From: Botrytis cinerea B05.10
Taxonomy: Eukaryota > Ascomycota > Leotiomycetes > Helotiales > Sclerotiniaceae
Direction of reading: 5' to 3'
DNA length: 64,000 nt
Assembly (NCBI RefSeq): GCF_000143535.2
Contig: NC_037322.1
Span: 372,001-436,000, forward strand
In this document: positions 13,023 to 24,812 of the stretch, one piece after another
Layout of the letters: every line of letters begins with the position of its first letter
Numbering within the stretch: position 1 is the first letter of the stretch
Notes under the pieces: generated by a model
What the model saw: only the letters and a program-made list of their open reading frames with translations
The model's database searches: none
Told to the model about the DNA's origin: nothing
Position numbers and translations under genes: made by a program

Positions 13023-13849
13023 TATCGGCTCATGTATGTTGGAGGCGGATAATGTAAGAGTGGGTGAGTGCGTTGTGTGTGTTGTGATTGTGCTGTGCTG
13101 TGCTGTGTTGTGTTATGCTGGGAGTGGAAGTGACCCGGCCGGCAAGGCTTTGTTTGTGATGAGCAACAAAGGAATTTGACAGGATTTTGTTGGGCGGGGG
13201 GAGGGTTGACGTCTATAATGGGATGGCTGGAGGAAGAAAGACAAAAGCCGATGAAAGGGAGCGATGAGATGTATTGGAAGATGTGATCAAGGGTTTATGG
13301 ATGGATATTAATATTTTAGTCGATTGAGACTTGGACTTGTTCCGCGTGAAGAGTGTGGAAGAAGGGTCAGAAAGGATTTGGGAATGGAATTGCCGATAGA
13401 AATGAGAACGAGAATGGAAAATGGAAAATGCAAAATGTAAAATGTGGGAGAACAAGTAGGTTTACATGATGGCTGGGGAGGGGAAAGAAGCAGGACCTTA
13501 GTGACTTAGTGGCGAAATTGAAATGGGAAGTCACGCTAATGGACAGCGCTAGGCCGAAAGGTGCTTAGGACTGCTGCTGTGAGATGAGGGTTTGCGGGCG
13601 TGATTGGCTGCAGAAGCGAGAGGTGGCCATCATTAGCTCCTTTGGTCCTAGCGCCGCGCAGGAATTGGTGTAATGGCGGTTTAAGCCGTAGGGAGCGAGA
13701 AAGGTCTCCGTACTGATAGTCTGCGCGGCTTAACCCTTTCGAGACTCAACTTTTCTTCCGAGCATATCATGCCACAAGGTTGTCATTGCATGGTCATTGT
13801 CATTGCATTGTCATTCATGGATGGCCATATCATCTTGGTGGACTGGGAC

Positions 13850-13976
13850 TCTGCCACTCTGCCACTCTGCCACTCTGCCATCGGGTGTCTGGGACTCTGC
13901 CACTCTGCCACAACATCTAGCAAGGGCCACACACACCACACACCACACACCACACACCTCACACCACACACACCCA
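13850..13976. repeat. GCCACTCT-type and CACACCA-type short tandem repeats
   Basis: A nine-base unit (CTGCCACTC) is repeated several times from 13850 to 13910, then a CACACCA/CACACAC-type run follows at 13929-13975. Both are non-coding. Confidence 0.75.
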
Positions 13977-14344
13977 AGACCACTCTGAGTCCAAGTCTCT
14001 AACTCTCCCCTCTACACTCTCCCGACCAAAGCTTCTCTCCACCATCCATTCACATGGCACCCATTCCAGCACCAATCCAAGCGCCTGCATGACAAGTTTG
14101 CATGAAAACATATCTCAAAAGGACTAGATCAACAGCAATCACAACAACACAACAAGCCCTAACGACCGACACTTATTGCTGACTTTCCCACATTATTACC
14201 ACAGTCGGATAGAGTGAAACGCAACGGAGAGTTTGAAAAGGGAATCGTAGAAGCGTCCGCGAATAGAAATGAGATGGGAACCTTAAAGGAGTCTTGCCCT
14301 TTCTCATCTGTTCATGGGACCAAAGGGATATCTATTTTTTTGAG

Positions 14345-14535
14345 TGCGAGAGTAATAAGTGAGAGTTATTATTGATAGAGAGTCATTGTTGATAGAGAGT
14401 TATTATTGATAGAGTCATTGTTGAGAGTCATTATTGATAGAGAGTCATTAGTTGATACAGAGCCATTAGTTGCTACAGACTCATTAGTTGATACAAACTC
14501 ATAAATGATAGAGTGATTATTTCACACAGCAGACT
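14345..14535. repeat. Imperfect minisatellite, unit about 18-20 bp
   Basis: A unit of the form GATAGAGAGTCATTATT is repeated with drift (GAGAGTTATTATTGATA, GAGTCATTGTTGATA, ACAGAGCCATTAGTTGATA). Copies become more diverged toward the 3' side. Confidence 0.75.
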
Positions 14536-14568
14536 CATTTGATACAGAGGATTTTCTTTAATAAATAG

Positions 14569-14596
14569 TATTCCTCCCTCCCTCCCTCCCTCCCTA
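14569..14596. repeat. (CTCC)n microsatellite
   Basis: A pure CTCC run of about six units, followed by TATCTACCTACC. Confidence 0.7.
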
Positions 14597-14802
14597 TCTA
14601 CCTACCTCACCACCACTATAAACATAAACAGTCACCAGAGTCGTGATTGACCGATTGACTGATATTTAGACAGTTCCAAACAAAATGCAAAATGCAAAAT
14701 ACAAAATGCAAAATCCAAATAATCTCGACATAATTACTCACCAAATAACCCGCGTATACACCGTTACCTACCTAGGTATCTCGATAGAAAACTCCACAAC
14801 TG

Positions 14803-14830
14803 ACCTACCTACCTACCTACCTACCTACCG
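14803..14830. repeat. (ACCT)n microsatellite
   Basis: About six to seven pure ACCT units. The same unit recurs elsewhere in the desert and on the opposite strand as AGGT runs. Confidence 0.75.
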
Positions 14831-15640
14831 ATCTACCAACAGTCCGGCCGTCAGTTCGTCACGCAGTGCTGCATCGAGAGTTCCGAAGATATTTAATTAT
14901 TTCTCCATTCATCATTCATCTGTCCTGTTTGTGTGTCTGTCTATTTTTGGATGTCGAATTGGGATGCCGATTCGGATATCGGATATTAATTAACCTTATG
15001 GAGTAAATGCCGGGTAATGTGTAATGTGCAATGTGCAATGAATAGTTATTAGATGATTAAATGATTAAACGTACTGTGGAGATATGGAGATGAGATGAGA
15101 TGAGATGGAGGGAGGGAGAGGTATGAATGGAGTTTTCTTCTACTTGAGATCTGCTTCGGGGCATTCGGATAATGGGTTGGGTAGGTTGGTTGATATGTGT
15201 GAGTGTAGGAGGGATGGAGTATGTGTGGACGGCGGAATATGGAATATCGACGGGAAATGTGGATGGACGATGGACGATGAACGATGGACTATGGACGATT
15301 ATGGATCAGTGGGTTATTGCGTATTAAATAAATATGGGAATTCTATGGACATCTCATTTTGTTTCATGCGATTTGGATTGCATTGGGAAGAGACGGATAT
15401 GATTGATGTGATGGGAGAAATGAGGTCTGGTATGGCTATGGCTATGGCTATGGCTGTGTAGTCGCGGAGTGGGAATTGATTTATTAACGATCTTTAGCGA
15501 TTTTGATGTGGGAGAGGATGACGACGGATGTGAGATGAGTCCTCTATTAATTGAGCACGCTTCTGAGATGGATCATTAATGGCTTGGATGGAATTGTGAT
15601 GGTTTGTGAGATATCTAGATGATTGTGTACCGTGTAGGTA

Positions 15641-15806
15641 TCGAACTATCTCATTGTCGAACTATCTCACTGTCAAACTATCTCACTGTCCAACTATCTC
15701 ACTGTCGAACTATCTCACTGTCCAATTGTCTAACTATCCAACTGTCTAACGACCGACTATCTCACTGTCCAACTATCTCACTGTCCAACTGTCTAACGAC
15801 CGACTA
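15641..15806. repeat. 15-bp minisatellite (AACTATCTCACTGTC)
   Basis: About ten head-to-tail units of AACTATCTCACTGTC, with one-base variants at the junction base (G, A or C before AACT) and a second-order variant (CAACTGTCTAACGAC) appearing twice. Because the unit is a multiple of three it keeps a frame open, giving a spurious ORF. Confidence 0.85.
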
Positions 15807-16387
15807 TTTCCCACCTCTGTACAAAAGAAACGAAAAGAAAAAAAACCCCAATCTGCCGGAGTGAGTGAGTGAGTGAGTGAGTGTATATTCTACAACTCCA
15901 TCTCGCTTCTTCATTAAGCAAGCCCACATGCATGTCCTCACTCTGTCTGCCCTTCATACCTCACACTCCGAACCGATGGCACCCCATGCTCTCTGCTCTT
16001 CGAGATGAAATGAAATGAAATGAATCGAGATGAGATGAGATGAGATGAGTGGACGATACTTTATTTCTCTATCCTTTACTTTATCTTACTTTCCTTCCCT
16101 CTCTCCCCCCTGCTTACCCCGTCCATCCATCCATCTGTCCACACTCACTCACTCACTTCAGCTCAATACATCCATCCATCCATCCATCCATTCATTCACC
16201 ATCCCATAAAATCACAGTCTCACCTCTCCAGCAGAAAAGGAGGGATGGTGTGTTGAGCTGCATGCTTGAAATCTGGAACACTCTAGGATCAATCCGTCCA
16301 TCCATCCATCCATCAATCAGTCAATCATACCTAGGTCCTGTCGGTCCGCCCCCTCTCCCGTTCTCCATGGTGGTTCTAGGTAAGTAG

Positions 16388-16425
16388 CACAAATCAAATC
16401 AAATCAAATCAAATCAAATCAAATC
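16388..16425. repeat. (AAATC)n pentanucleotide repeat
   Basis: Seven near-perfect AAATC units. GAAAT/GAGAT pentamers also occur nearby at about 16006-16050. Confidence 0.8.
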
Positions 16426-17445
16426 ATGATACTACCAAACCCATCCAATCCCAATCCCAATCCAAGCGACATTGATTACTAGGTACTTCACCCATCCCCT
16501 CACCATCAAAATTCAGATCATGGATGGATGGACTGATTGGGTATCAATCAATCAATCATCCCATCCCCAAAATAAGAAATCATAACCGCCGTCAGCGCAG
16601 CAGCGTTAATGCAAATGCAAATGCAAGTAAGTGCCAATCCATCGTACCAAAATCCCAATACCAGCAGCAATGCAAACGTACGTACCTATGTAGATTACCA
16701 CGGAACCGGGACTGAGAAAGTACACCCACCCACCCTACCTACTACATTCTCTTCATAAACTTTCCTCTCGTCTCTTCCTCCTGAAACAAACGCACCTCTC
16801 CTTTGTAGATATCGCCCGGTATCCCGTCCCGTCACATCCCAGTACGTCTGCTTCATGTTATCTCACATCATACACGGCACGTTTCACGTTTCGCGTTTCG
16901 TCCACCACTGTGCATACACATCTGGATTGGAGAGCGAACTGGACTGGTGAATCGAACTGATGGGGTGGGCTTGATTGGGATTGGGATTGGGACACCCCCC
17001 CTCTCTCTCAGACACTTATTAGGAGTTAGTTCTTTCTTTGGTCTTGGGTTGAATTGGATTGATTATTCATTCGTTTTTTGTTTTTTTTTTTTGCTTATCT
17101 AACTATTCATTCATTCATTCAATATGCTCGTGCGATAATACTCTAATAAATAATCTATCATACATACCTAGGTATACTACGATACATGCACTCCGCACGC
17201 ATGTATGTATGTATATATTACTATGCGACTCCTATATGCCATCCCATTGAAACACGAGTAAGATACCCTGAAGATCACAATTCTTTACTACACCCTCTAT
17301 TCCGTTCAGTATCGTATTGCAAGCTTGCAAGAGGAGGACCTATCATACGAGATGAAATGTCCTCGTACTCGCACTCGCACTCGCGTTTACGCTCTCACTT
17401 CATTTCTTCTTGCGGAGGCGCGAATATCCGTTTTATGTACCGGAC

Positions 17446-17483
<38 letters not shown>
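17446..17483. repeat. Perfect 38-bp palindrome with (TA)n core
   Basis: GTACA plus a TA run plus TGTAC forms a perfect inverted repeat; DNA of this kind can extrude as a cruciform. Non-coding. Confidence 0.75.
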
Positions 17484-17484
<1 letters not shown>

Positions 17485-17640
17485 TATTTGTATATGTGTG
17501 ATTTCTTTTGTTTGGCGATGGAGATAGATATATACTATATATCTATATATCTACATGTTTAAATAATTCAATATACAAAAAATAAAGAAATAAAGAAACC
17601 TTTAACTACGCGTAATTAATAATACTACAGGCAGAGAGAG

Positions 17641-17642
17641 AG

Positions 17643-17680
<38 letters not shown>

Positions 17681-17700
17681 ATATATATGTGAATATATAT
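17641..17700. repeat. Compound (AT)n(GT)n(AT)n microsatellite
   Basis: A GA-rich lead-in, then an AT run, a GT run at about 17661-17680 and further AT steps. Confidence 0.7.
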
Positions 17701-18840
17701 ATAAATGCTTTATTATTCTACTCCTCGAGTGAAGTTGTAATAAGATGAAGTAGGCATATCAATATTTACTGTCTACGAGTAATAAGAGGCATCTACCTAG
17801 GTAGATAGATAATGATAATCTAATAGATATTCATCATCCCAAGTATTCACATACCTAGCTATTCAAACAACACCATAACTAAAAATAATATAATCACCAA
17901 GCTATACCACCCATCCATCCATCAATCGTTCGTTCATTCAATAAACCACAGTGCACTTACTATACCGTATACCAAGCTGCAATACGACACGCTCGATTCT
18001 CTTCTCCGGATCTACTACCTACCTAGGCTCGCTAGTCACCGATATGATACCCTCTAATCGAATCACCAAACATCCAAGCCTACTAATAATAATTAACCAC
18101 ACCCCTCACACACTAGTAACACCACTAACCACCCTAACATCCCCCTCCTCATTCAAACACGCCCGTTCCTCCACACACTACCTAGTTATTAGTAGGATTC
18201 CAATGTAAGAGATTCGAGTTCCGGACTTTGTTCGCATCCGGAAGGAAGAGCGAAGGAAAGAAGCAAAGAAGGCTGTGTTTATATGCGCTTGTTTGTAGGT
18301 ACCGGTAGGTACTTCCTTGATGTTTATGCAACGCAACGCAATGCAACGCAATGCGATATAATATAGTATAGTACAATATAATATAATGTAGAATTGATCT
18401 ATGCGCAATACCTTAACATGGATGGGGCTTCCTTTCCTTTCCTTTCTCTTCCCTTGTTATGTTTGCGGGATTGGGGATTTTGGGTGAGAGAGGGGGAGGC
18501 GAGAGATCGTATAAACACACACTGTTTTTGAGGGGTTTGGGGATGGAAAGAGTGATTGATAGCTAGGTGATGGATACTCGATTTCAGCTTGTGTGGTGGT
18601 GATATTTAGTCTGAGGAAATGTCGGTATATCTATCTATAATATATAGAGAGAGATCTATAGCATAGCACAGTATAGTATAGTATAGTACAGTATAATAAA
18701 GAATGCATAAACAGATTTATTTAGTATTTATCTATCTACCGACCCCGCTACTTATTACTCAAGGATTCATCACCGATTCATCATCATTTATTTATTTGTT
18801 TCTCACATTTGTTACTTATTATTCATTCATTCATTTATCT

Positions 18841-18880
18841 CCGTTTCGTTTCGTTCCGTTTCGTTGCGTTTCATTACGTT
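18841..18880. repeat. (CGTTT)n imperfect pentanucleotide repeat
   Basis: Seven CGTTT/CGTTC/CGTTG units. A mirrored family of AACGC/ATGCA pentamers is at about 18325-18355, and GTATA pentamers are at about 18670-18690. Confidence 0.7.
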
Positions 18881-19462
18881 TTTAGAGGGAAGGAAAGGAA
18901 AGGGGAAGAGAGAGGGGGTAGGATTGGATAGGGGAGGCGAGAGGAGAGGAGTATTTATGAAAATGAATATTATATCCAGATATGAGTTTACGAGTAAAGA
19001 GTACAGGGTATACTTTATATATATATAATAGTATACTAGTATACCAACACTGAAGCCAAACAAACCCCATTTCAAACCTCCAATCCCAAAATCTCCAATC
19101 CCAGTAAGGTTAAAAAACACCAGAACCAGAACCAGAGCCAGAATCAGAACCAATCCCATAATTCCTCAAGCTCATCCATAGCGAACCTACCTACCTACCT
19201 ACCTACTTACTCATTGACTTACCCAGCTAATTAGCATTCCCACCAGATAGACAAACAAACAAACCGACAGACAGACAGATACATAGATACCTATATAGAT
19301 ACCCAACTACCCAACCCCTCAACCACATTCACTATAATATGCCCCTACTATACTAATAAACCAGAACGCATATTTGATTCCCAAATCCAAATCCAAATCC
19401 AAATCCACAATTACAAAATAACCCAACCCAACCCAAAATAAAAACAAATATCAAATCAAATG

Positions 19463-19473
<11 letters not shown>

Positions 19474-19495
<22 letters not shown>

Positions 19496-19496
19496 C
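19474..19496. repeat. (CA)n microsatellite
   Basis: A run of about eleven CA units in non-coding sequence. Confidence 0.75.
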
Positions 19497-20061
19497 ACAG
19501 ATATTACAAACAAAACAAAGCTAGATAGTAATACAATAATAGCCCTCCCGATCTATCTACAGCTAACCTAACTCACAAGATTCCAAATACAGGTAGGTAG
19601 GTACACAGCAGCTACCCACGCAGGAGAATCAGATATAGACGGGTAGAATCTAGAATCTAGAATTTAGATTTATGATGTGTGCGTGATATGATATGGTATG
19701 ATAAAATATAATAAAATATGATATTTCATCTCAAATACAGATAGATAGATACCTAGGTACCTAAATCAATCTAGAACCAGTAAATCCAAAAACCTCAACT
19801 AACCTAACAAGAAAATCACAAAAGCGAGATAGAAAAGGAGTTATTACAGTAACCTTAGTTATAAGTAAGGAGTAAAATATAAACGAGCATTACATTGCGG
19901 GATGAAGATGCTTCAACAATGCGATACTCCAGTCTATTCTCGCTTGACGGAATTCTCACAATGCTATACAAACATACATACACGTACAATAAATAATTAA
20001 GAACAAGAAATATTTTTCCAAGTATTTCGTAAATATTGTATTGTATTTTCTATCTTGTCCT

Positions 20062-20331
20062 ATGTCTCTGGTCTCCGCTGTCTTCAGTACCTTAGACCAA
20101 TCATCTGCTATGCCCGCCACGTCATACAAAACACATTGTGAATGTCTTCAAAAACATCCAAATCGAATCCTAGTGAAATACATCCTTCCCCCAAATTCCG
20201 AGACACGTGTCGATAATGTGATCAAATGTGATATTTGCTACATGCAAATCCAACGATGCGGAGATCCATCCAACAAGGTAACCAGTAAACTGCTCAATAT
20301 CCAGTACCCAAATTGGTCAAGTGGAAATTGA
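20062..20331 (+). CDS. Doubtful short ORF, cysteine-containing
   Basis: From an ATG at 20062 an 89-codon frame runs to TGA. It contains several cysteines (CEC, CDIC) in a reasonably protein-like sequence, and a possible donor (AAG then GTAACC) at about 20277, so it might be a 5' exon. No family is recognised and it faces the 3' end of ssn8 about 400 bases away. I would not rely on it. Confidence 0.2.
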   Translation: MSLVSAVFSTLDQSSAMPATSYKTHCECLQKHPNRILVKYILPPNSETRVDNVIKCDICYMQIQRCGDPSNKVTSKLLNIQYPNWSSGN

Positions 20332-20731
20332 AGAGAATTCTGAATGATGCTAGAGTACCTTTGATTTATATGCTATGCATGCAATGTGGATAAATCCAGC
20401 TTGTCTCTAAAATTGATGATGGGTCTTTCTAGCCCTCATAGCGGGTAGTTTTGGCCACGATTCTTTCCGTCATGTCTATCGGGCATGACCTCTTCGAAGG
20501 TTGTTTGGATAATTTTCGAGATGAGAGTCCACATTCTTCAATTTCCATGCTCCTAACAAGAAGGAAATTTGTGTTGTTCTAGCTCGAATACCAGAGAGGC
20601 CTCATATTTTGGACTATGTGTAACATCCACTCCCCTTTTCCTTTGTTTTATCGAATCGAATATTTCGAATGCATGCGACTGGATTTCTTTCAAATCCCAT
20701 AGATTTCTCATCCTATCTCATCAACCCAAGT

Positions 20732-21828
20732 TCATTTATCCAAACCTCGAGCTTTGATAAATCGATTTATCTGTTCCCTTGTAAGCTTTTCATTGTAGTG
20801 TTCTTGAGCTTCATAAAATGATATCATTTCTTGCGTGCAATCAACGATCGCTTCGACATCAATAGTACTTTCAGCAAGCCAACTTGCTAATTTCTGTACT
20901 TTCGTTCTTCCTCCTTGCCTCTCGGGAGTTCCGCCTTTCGCTTGACCAGCGGACGTTAATGCAGCTTGTGCCGCACTTGCAATATTGCTAGCCGAAGAAC
21001 CACTAGCAGATTGAATTCCAGTTGCATTTGGACGAAGTACAAGCGCTAGAAGAATAGCCATAATAGCAATTGTATGTGGTGCATAAAATAGAGGTAAATC
21101 CGTCATGTAATGATCATTTACAATAGACCAAGCAAGATTGGATTCTTCTGCTGTTAGGGAAAAAGTCCCTTGAAGAGCAGTCAAACTTCTGTAGGGATGA
21201 TGGACAATCATTTGTGAACTCATTTCGGAGATTAAAAAGAATTCACATTCTCCAAGCCTCGACGTATCATTACTAAAATATTCTATCATCGTCGTTAGCG
21301 AGTTCGGTGATCGTAATGTCCACGGTTAAAGGCACTAAAGCACATACCGGGCCATAATCCTCTACCTTCACTAACCACAAGTCTGATATGATGTGGGCAT
21401 TCTTCCATTTTACACGCCAAATATACTGCAGTTGCTAGAACCAAATACGGATTCGTTTTTCGAATTTCGACCTTTGAGTAAAACCGACGAATATATAATT
21501 GTGCCGTGGCCATTGCTTGCTGTCGCACACCGAGACGTTTTCCAAGACGAGTCATTTCTGCATAGAAACATCAGCCATCTATCCTTCCAAACGGAGACTG
21601 CAACAGTTCATACGTTGATTAAAATATATGCTCAAGTGCCTGAGTTGTGGCAGAGGATATGCCTGTACGAGAGCTTGATCCTCATCCTCAAGCTTGGATC
21701 GTAAATCTTCCAATTGTTCTCGTGTGAACTGCCAGTGTTTTCGTTGACTTGACTGTTGAAAGATTAGCTTTTATCCCAAGAACAATTCTTCATCATATTC
21801 GACTTGCCTCCCAGTAGTTGGCAGCCAT
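20732..21828 (-). CDS. ssn8: Cyclin C, Mediator kinase-module cyclin (SSN8/SRB11)
   Basis: Four exons: 21808-21828, 21614-21752, 21348-21557 and 20732-21282, giving 306 residues, the usual length. It is the cyclin partner of the SSN3/CDK8 kinase in the Mediator kinase module, which regulates RNA polymerase II in the nucleus. The start MAANYWESSQ and [13 protein letters not shown] are characteristic of the SSN8 family. Cyclin-box segments follow ([20 protein letters not shown], then [18 protein letters not shown]), and then [20 protein letters not shown]. The first intron (21753-21807, 55 nt) has a GC donor (GCAAGT) with a GCTAATC branch region and CAG acceptor; no GT alternative keeps the conserved frame. 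Introns 2 and 3 are GT-AG (GTATGA, GTATGT). A low-complexity Ala/Ser/Gly insert (about residues 220-250) is typical of fungal orthologues. It diverges from the mitochondrial carrier gene with about 600 bp between the starts. Confidence 0.93.
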
Positions 21829-22433
21829 CGCAGATAGCTTCGAAAGCAAAGCGATTTATCTGCTGATACTCCGAACTTGATGTCTCCAAAAGAGTCAACG
21901 AAGAGGCGTTGACCTATCCCAAAGTTCAATCAACTCCACAGAAATCTCAACGCGTTCGCCTCTTGTAAAGATGCTCCTTCAAGGATATAGCTTGGTGGAT
22001 GTAGAGTGAAAAATCGCGCGTTCGCTGGACTTCCAGATATGAATGAGGATGAGTATACAACTCTCACGAGGCCGAGACTTACGATAGCTCCAAGGCTGAC
22101 AAGGCTGGCTGTCAATGATGAGGGATCTACATCGGGAACCCTGGCCCCCACTACGGGAGCGTAATACAACCAATCAAGCATTTATCATTGGTCAAGCTTA
22201 ATCTTTTGACTGAATCTTGGAAGTTTGCGCTCTGAATTATTGAAACTTCACTTCTACGCTGCCTCACTTCGCATTCAAGCTTTGATATGGTATGAAAGTC
22301 GGAGAAAAGCATGTTCGCTCGTTCGCATCGATGATAACCATATATCCTCAAATTTTGATCAGTTCATTGATCAATTACTATACGATATGATTGCGAAATC
22401 ATAACCCCACGGCCGCAACTAAACAAAGATATC
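21829..22433. promoter_or_regulatory. Divergent promoter region between ssn8 and the carrier gene
   Basis: About 605 bases separate the start codons of two divergently transcribed genes, so both promoters must lie here. No specific factor site can be assigned with confidence, and no gene is present. Confidence 0.5.
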
Positions 22434-24812
22434 ATGAAGCTATCAAAAGGAGCCGCGGTAGCAGAAACGCAGAATGCTCGCGACGAGAGGGTTGAGCAGT
22501 TATGGAGAAATTTAGATACAAATCAGAAAGGGGAGATTAATTTGCAAGAGCTTCAAAAGGGGCTGCGGAGGATCGATCATCCATTGAAGAATGCCGGTGA
22601 TATGCTAAGAGATGCAGTAACGGCCATGGATAAAAATGGGGATAAAGTTATTCAATATGATGGTATGGACTGTGAAGAAAATCTATACCCAATATCACTC
22701 CGTCGGCTTGCAGCTTCATATATCCTTACTAATTCTTTTTTTCCCTCCAGAATTTCGAACGTTCGTCGAGAAAACCGAAAAAGAGTTATTCGTCCTCTTC
22801 CAAGGCATTGATAGGGATAATGACAATAGATTGGATAAAGACGAATTGCAAGTTGCATTCAAGAAAGCTGGACTCGCTATTTCGAAATCTAAATTAGACC
22901 TATTCTTCGAAGACGTTGATATGAATCATGATGTTCGTACCAAAATCACCATCTCCCGTATCTGTCATGGACCACTCTCTAACTTCACTTCAAGGGATTT
23001 ATAACATTCGATGAATGGAGGTCAGTACTTTCACTTCTTTTACATCGAGTGAATGAAACATATCAGATGATGTTGATCTCTTTCCAAGCTTTCATTCTGT
23101 ATGGTTGCTATGCAGCCGCTAAAAACCCCGGCGAACCGTTGAAACTACCTAGTGCTGGTAGCCATACTACAACCACATAGTTCCTAAACTTCACAAATCA
23201 TTGACTCGTCTGAAAATCAATCTGTCCTAATTAATGTGTATTTTAGAAACTTCTTATTATTTTTACCCACTACAGCTTCTACCCAACCTTTGAAGGCCGT
23301 ACTGTCATATTATCAGTCTGCAGTAGCTGTGAACGCCGAGGGCGATACTTCAATTCGAGAAGACACACTCGAAGGCTTAGGTACCAAAACAAATTTTCTT
23401 AAGCTTCTTTTTGGGGCAGTCATTAGTATCGCAGAATCGCATCGTGGCCGAACTCCTACAATACAAATTGAAGAAGCACCTTCACCTACTTCTTCTCACA
23501 ACGAAACCGCAAACATGGCCATTACAAATGTACAAGCGATCAATTCTATTGACTCTGTTGGTGATGTATATGACCACATTGTCGACCCACTTCATCCACG
23601 TACTGAAACCATGGCCAATGTTATGAGACGTCGGCCAGAGCTGACCCACGAAGTTCCTAAAAAGTTAGAGTCATCAGAGAGATCAAGACTGACGGAGATA
23701 TTACCTGATCCAGGCTACTTCGCGGCGGGTGCTATCGCCGGAATTTTCTCTCGTACAGCAACAGCTCCCATAGATCGATTGAAGGTTTACCTCATCGCCA
23801 ATGTCTCTGCAAAAAGCGCACCTCTCGAAGCTGCGAAGCAGGGAAACCCAGCTGCAGCTGTTAAAATGGCCGGACAACCCATAGTCCTTGCCATCAAGGA
23901 GCTTTGGAAAGTGGGCGGTATGCGTAGTTTATTCGCTGGTATGTTTATCTTGGATTCTACTCTTAGCACAAACTGACGACCGAACAGGCAATGGCTTGAA
24001 TGTCATTAAAGTTATGCCTGAAAGTGCGATCAAATTTGGTTCCTTTGAAGCTGCGAAAAAACACCTGGCTCAATTGGAGGGACATGGTAATTCTAAGAAG
24101 ATTAACCCTTATTCAAAGTTTGTTGCTGGTGGTTTCGCTGGAATAATGTCTCAGTAAGTACTTATATTCAAGTCACATGAACTAGCGACTAATCCTTGAT
24201 CCCAGATTGGTTGTCTATCCGATCGATACCTTAAAGTTCCGGTGAGATATCCTTCCCACCCCCATAACCTGAATATTGAACTTATTTGTGTCTAGAATGC
24301 AATGCGAGACTGTTGCCGGTGGCCTTCGTGGAAATGCTCTTATTGTCGCCACTGCGAAACAAATGTATAAACAAGGTGGAATTCCGTTCGCATACAGAGG
24401 TTTGACAATGGGGTTGGTTGGCATGTTCCCCTATTCCGCTATTGACCTTGCTACGTTTGAAACTTTGAAGGGATACATGGCACGTCGAACTATGAAGCGC
24501 TTTGGATGTAGTGAAGCCGAAGCCATGCCAGGGCCATTTGTTACAGGCGCCATTGGCGCATTTTCGGGAGCATTCGGCGCAAGCATTGTCTACCCAATCA
24601 ATCTCCTCCGTACTCGATTACAAGCTCAAGGCACAGTCCTACACCCTCCAACTTATACTGGCATTATGGATGTTGCACAGAAAACTCTTAAAAATGAAGG
24701 ATTTCGTGGTTTGTACAAGGGTCTTGCGCCAAATTTATTCAAGGTCGTACCTGCTGTCAGTATCACATACGTCGTCTACGAACAAGCCAAAAAGACTATG
24801 GCCTTAAATTAA
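22434..24812 (+). CDS. Calcium-dependent mitochondrial carrier (SCaMC/Sal1 type)
   Basis: Seven exons: 22434-22662, 22751-22932, 22995-23020, 23247-23938, 23988-24153, 24206-24241 and 24296-24812, giving 615 residues. The N-terminal regulatory half has four EF-hand loops at about residues 28-39, 66-77, 97-108 and 133-144; loops 2-4 are canonical (DKNGDKVIQYDE, DRDNDNRLDKDE, DMNHDGFITFDE), while loop 1 is less so. The C-terminal half (from about 300) has three mitochondrial-carrier repeats with signatures PIDRLK, PIDTLK and PINLLR. The family exchanges ATP-Mg for phosphate across the inner membrane under cytosolic calcium control. A roughly 150-residue spacer between the halves is rich in Ser/Thr/Glu and probably disordered. 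Two exons are tiny (26 and 36 nt), and the second intron has the less usual donor GTTCGT. All phases agree. Confidence 0.93.

Larger units (their letters stand above)
13023..20061. other. About 7 kb gene desert rich in tandem repeats
   Basis: No convincing gene was found. Tandem repeats are dense and of many kinds, and the clearest are listed separately. The first 700 bases (13.02-13.7 kb) are mostly non-repetitive and may be the promoter of the minus-strand ORF at 12.4-13.0 kb. Six CCTAGG palindromes lie between 14.7 and 19.8 kb. Long open frames here are read through repeats and are not supported as genes. Confidence 0.6.

Noticed and set aside
15619..15864. 81-codon ORF of repeating Ser-Asn-Tyr-Leu-Thr
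   Set aside because: The 15-bp minisatellite is a multiple of three, so it keeps a frame open; it has no other features of a gene.
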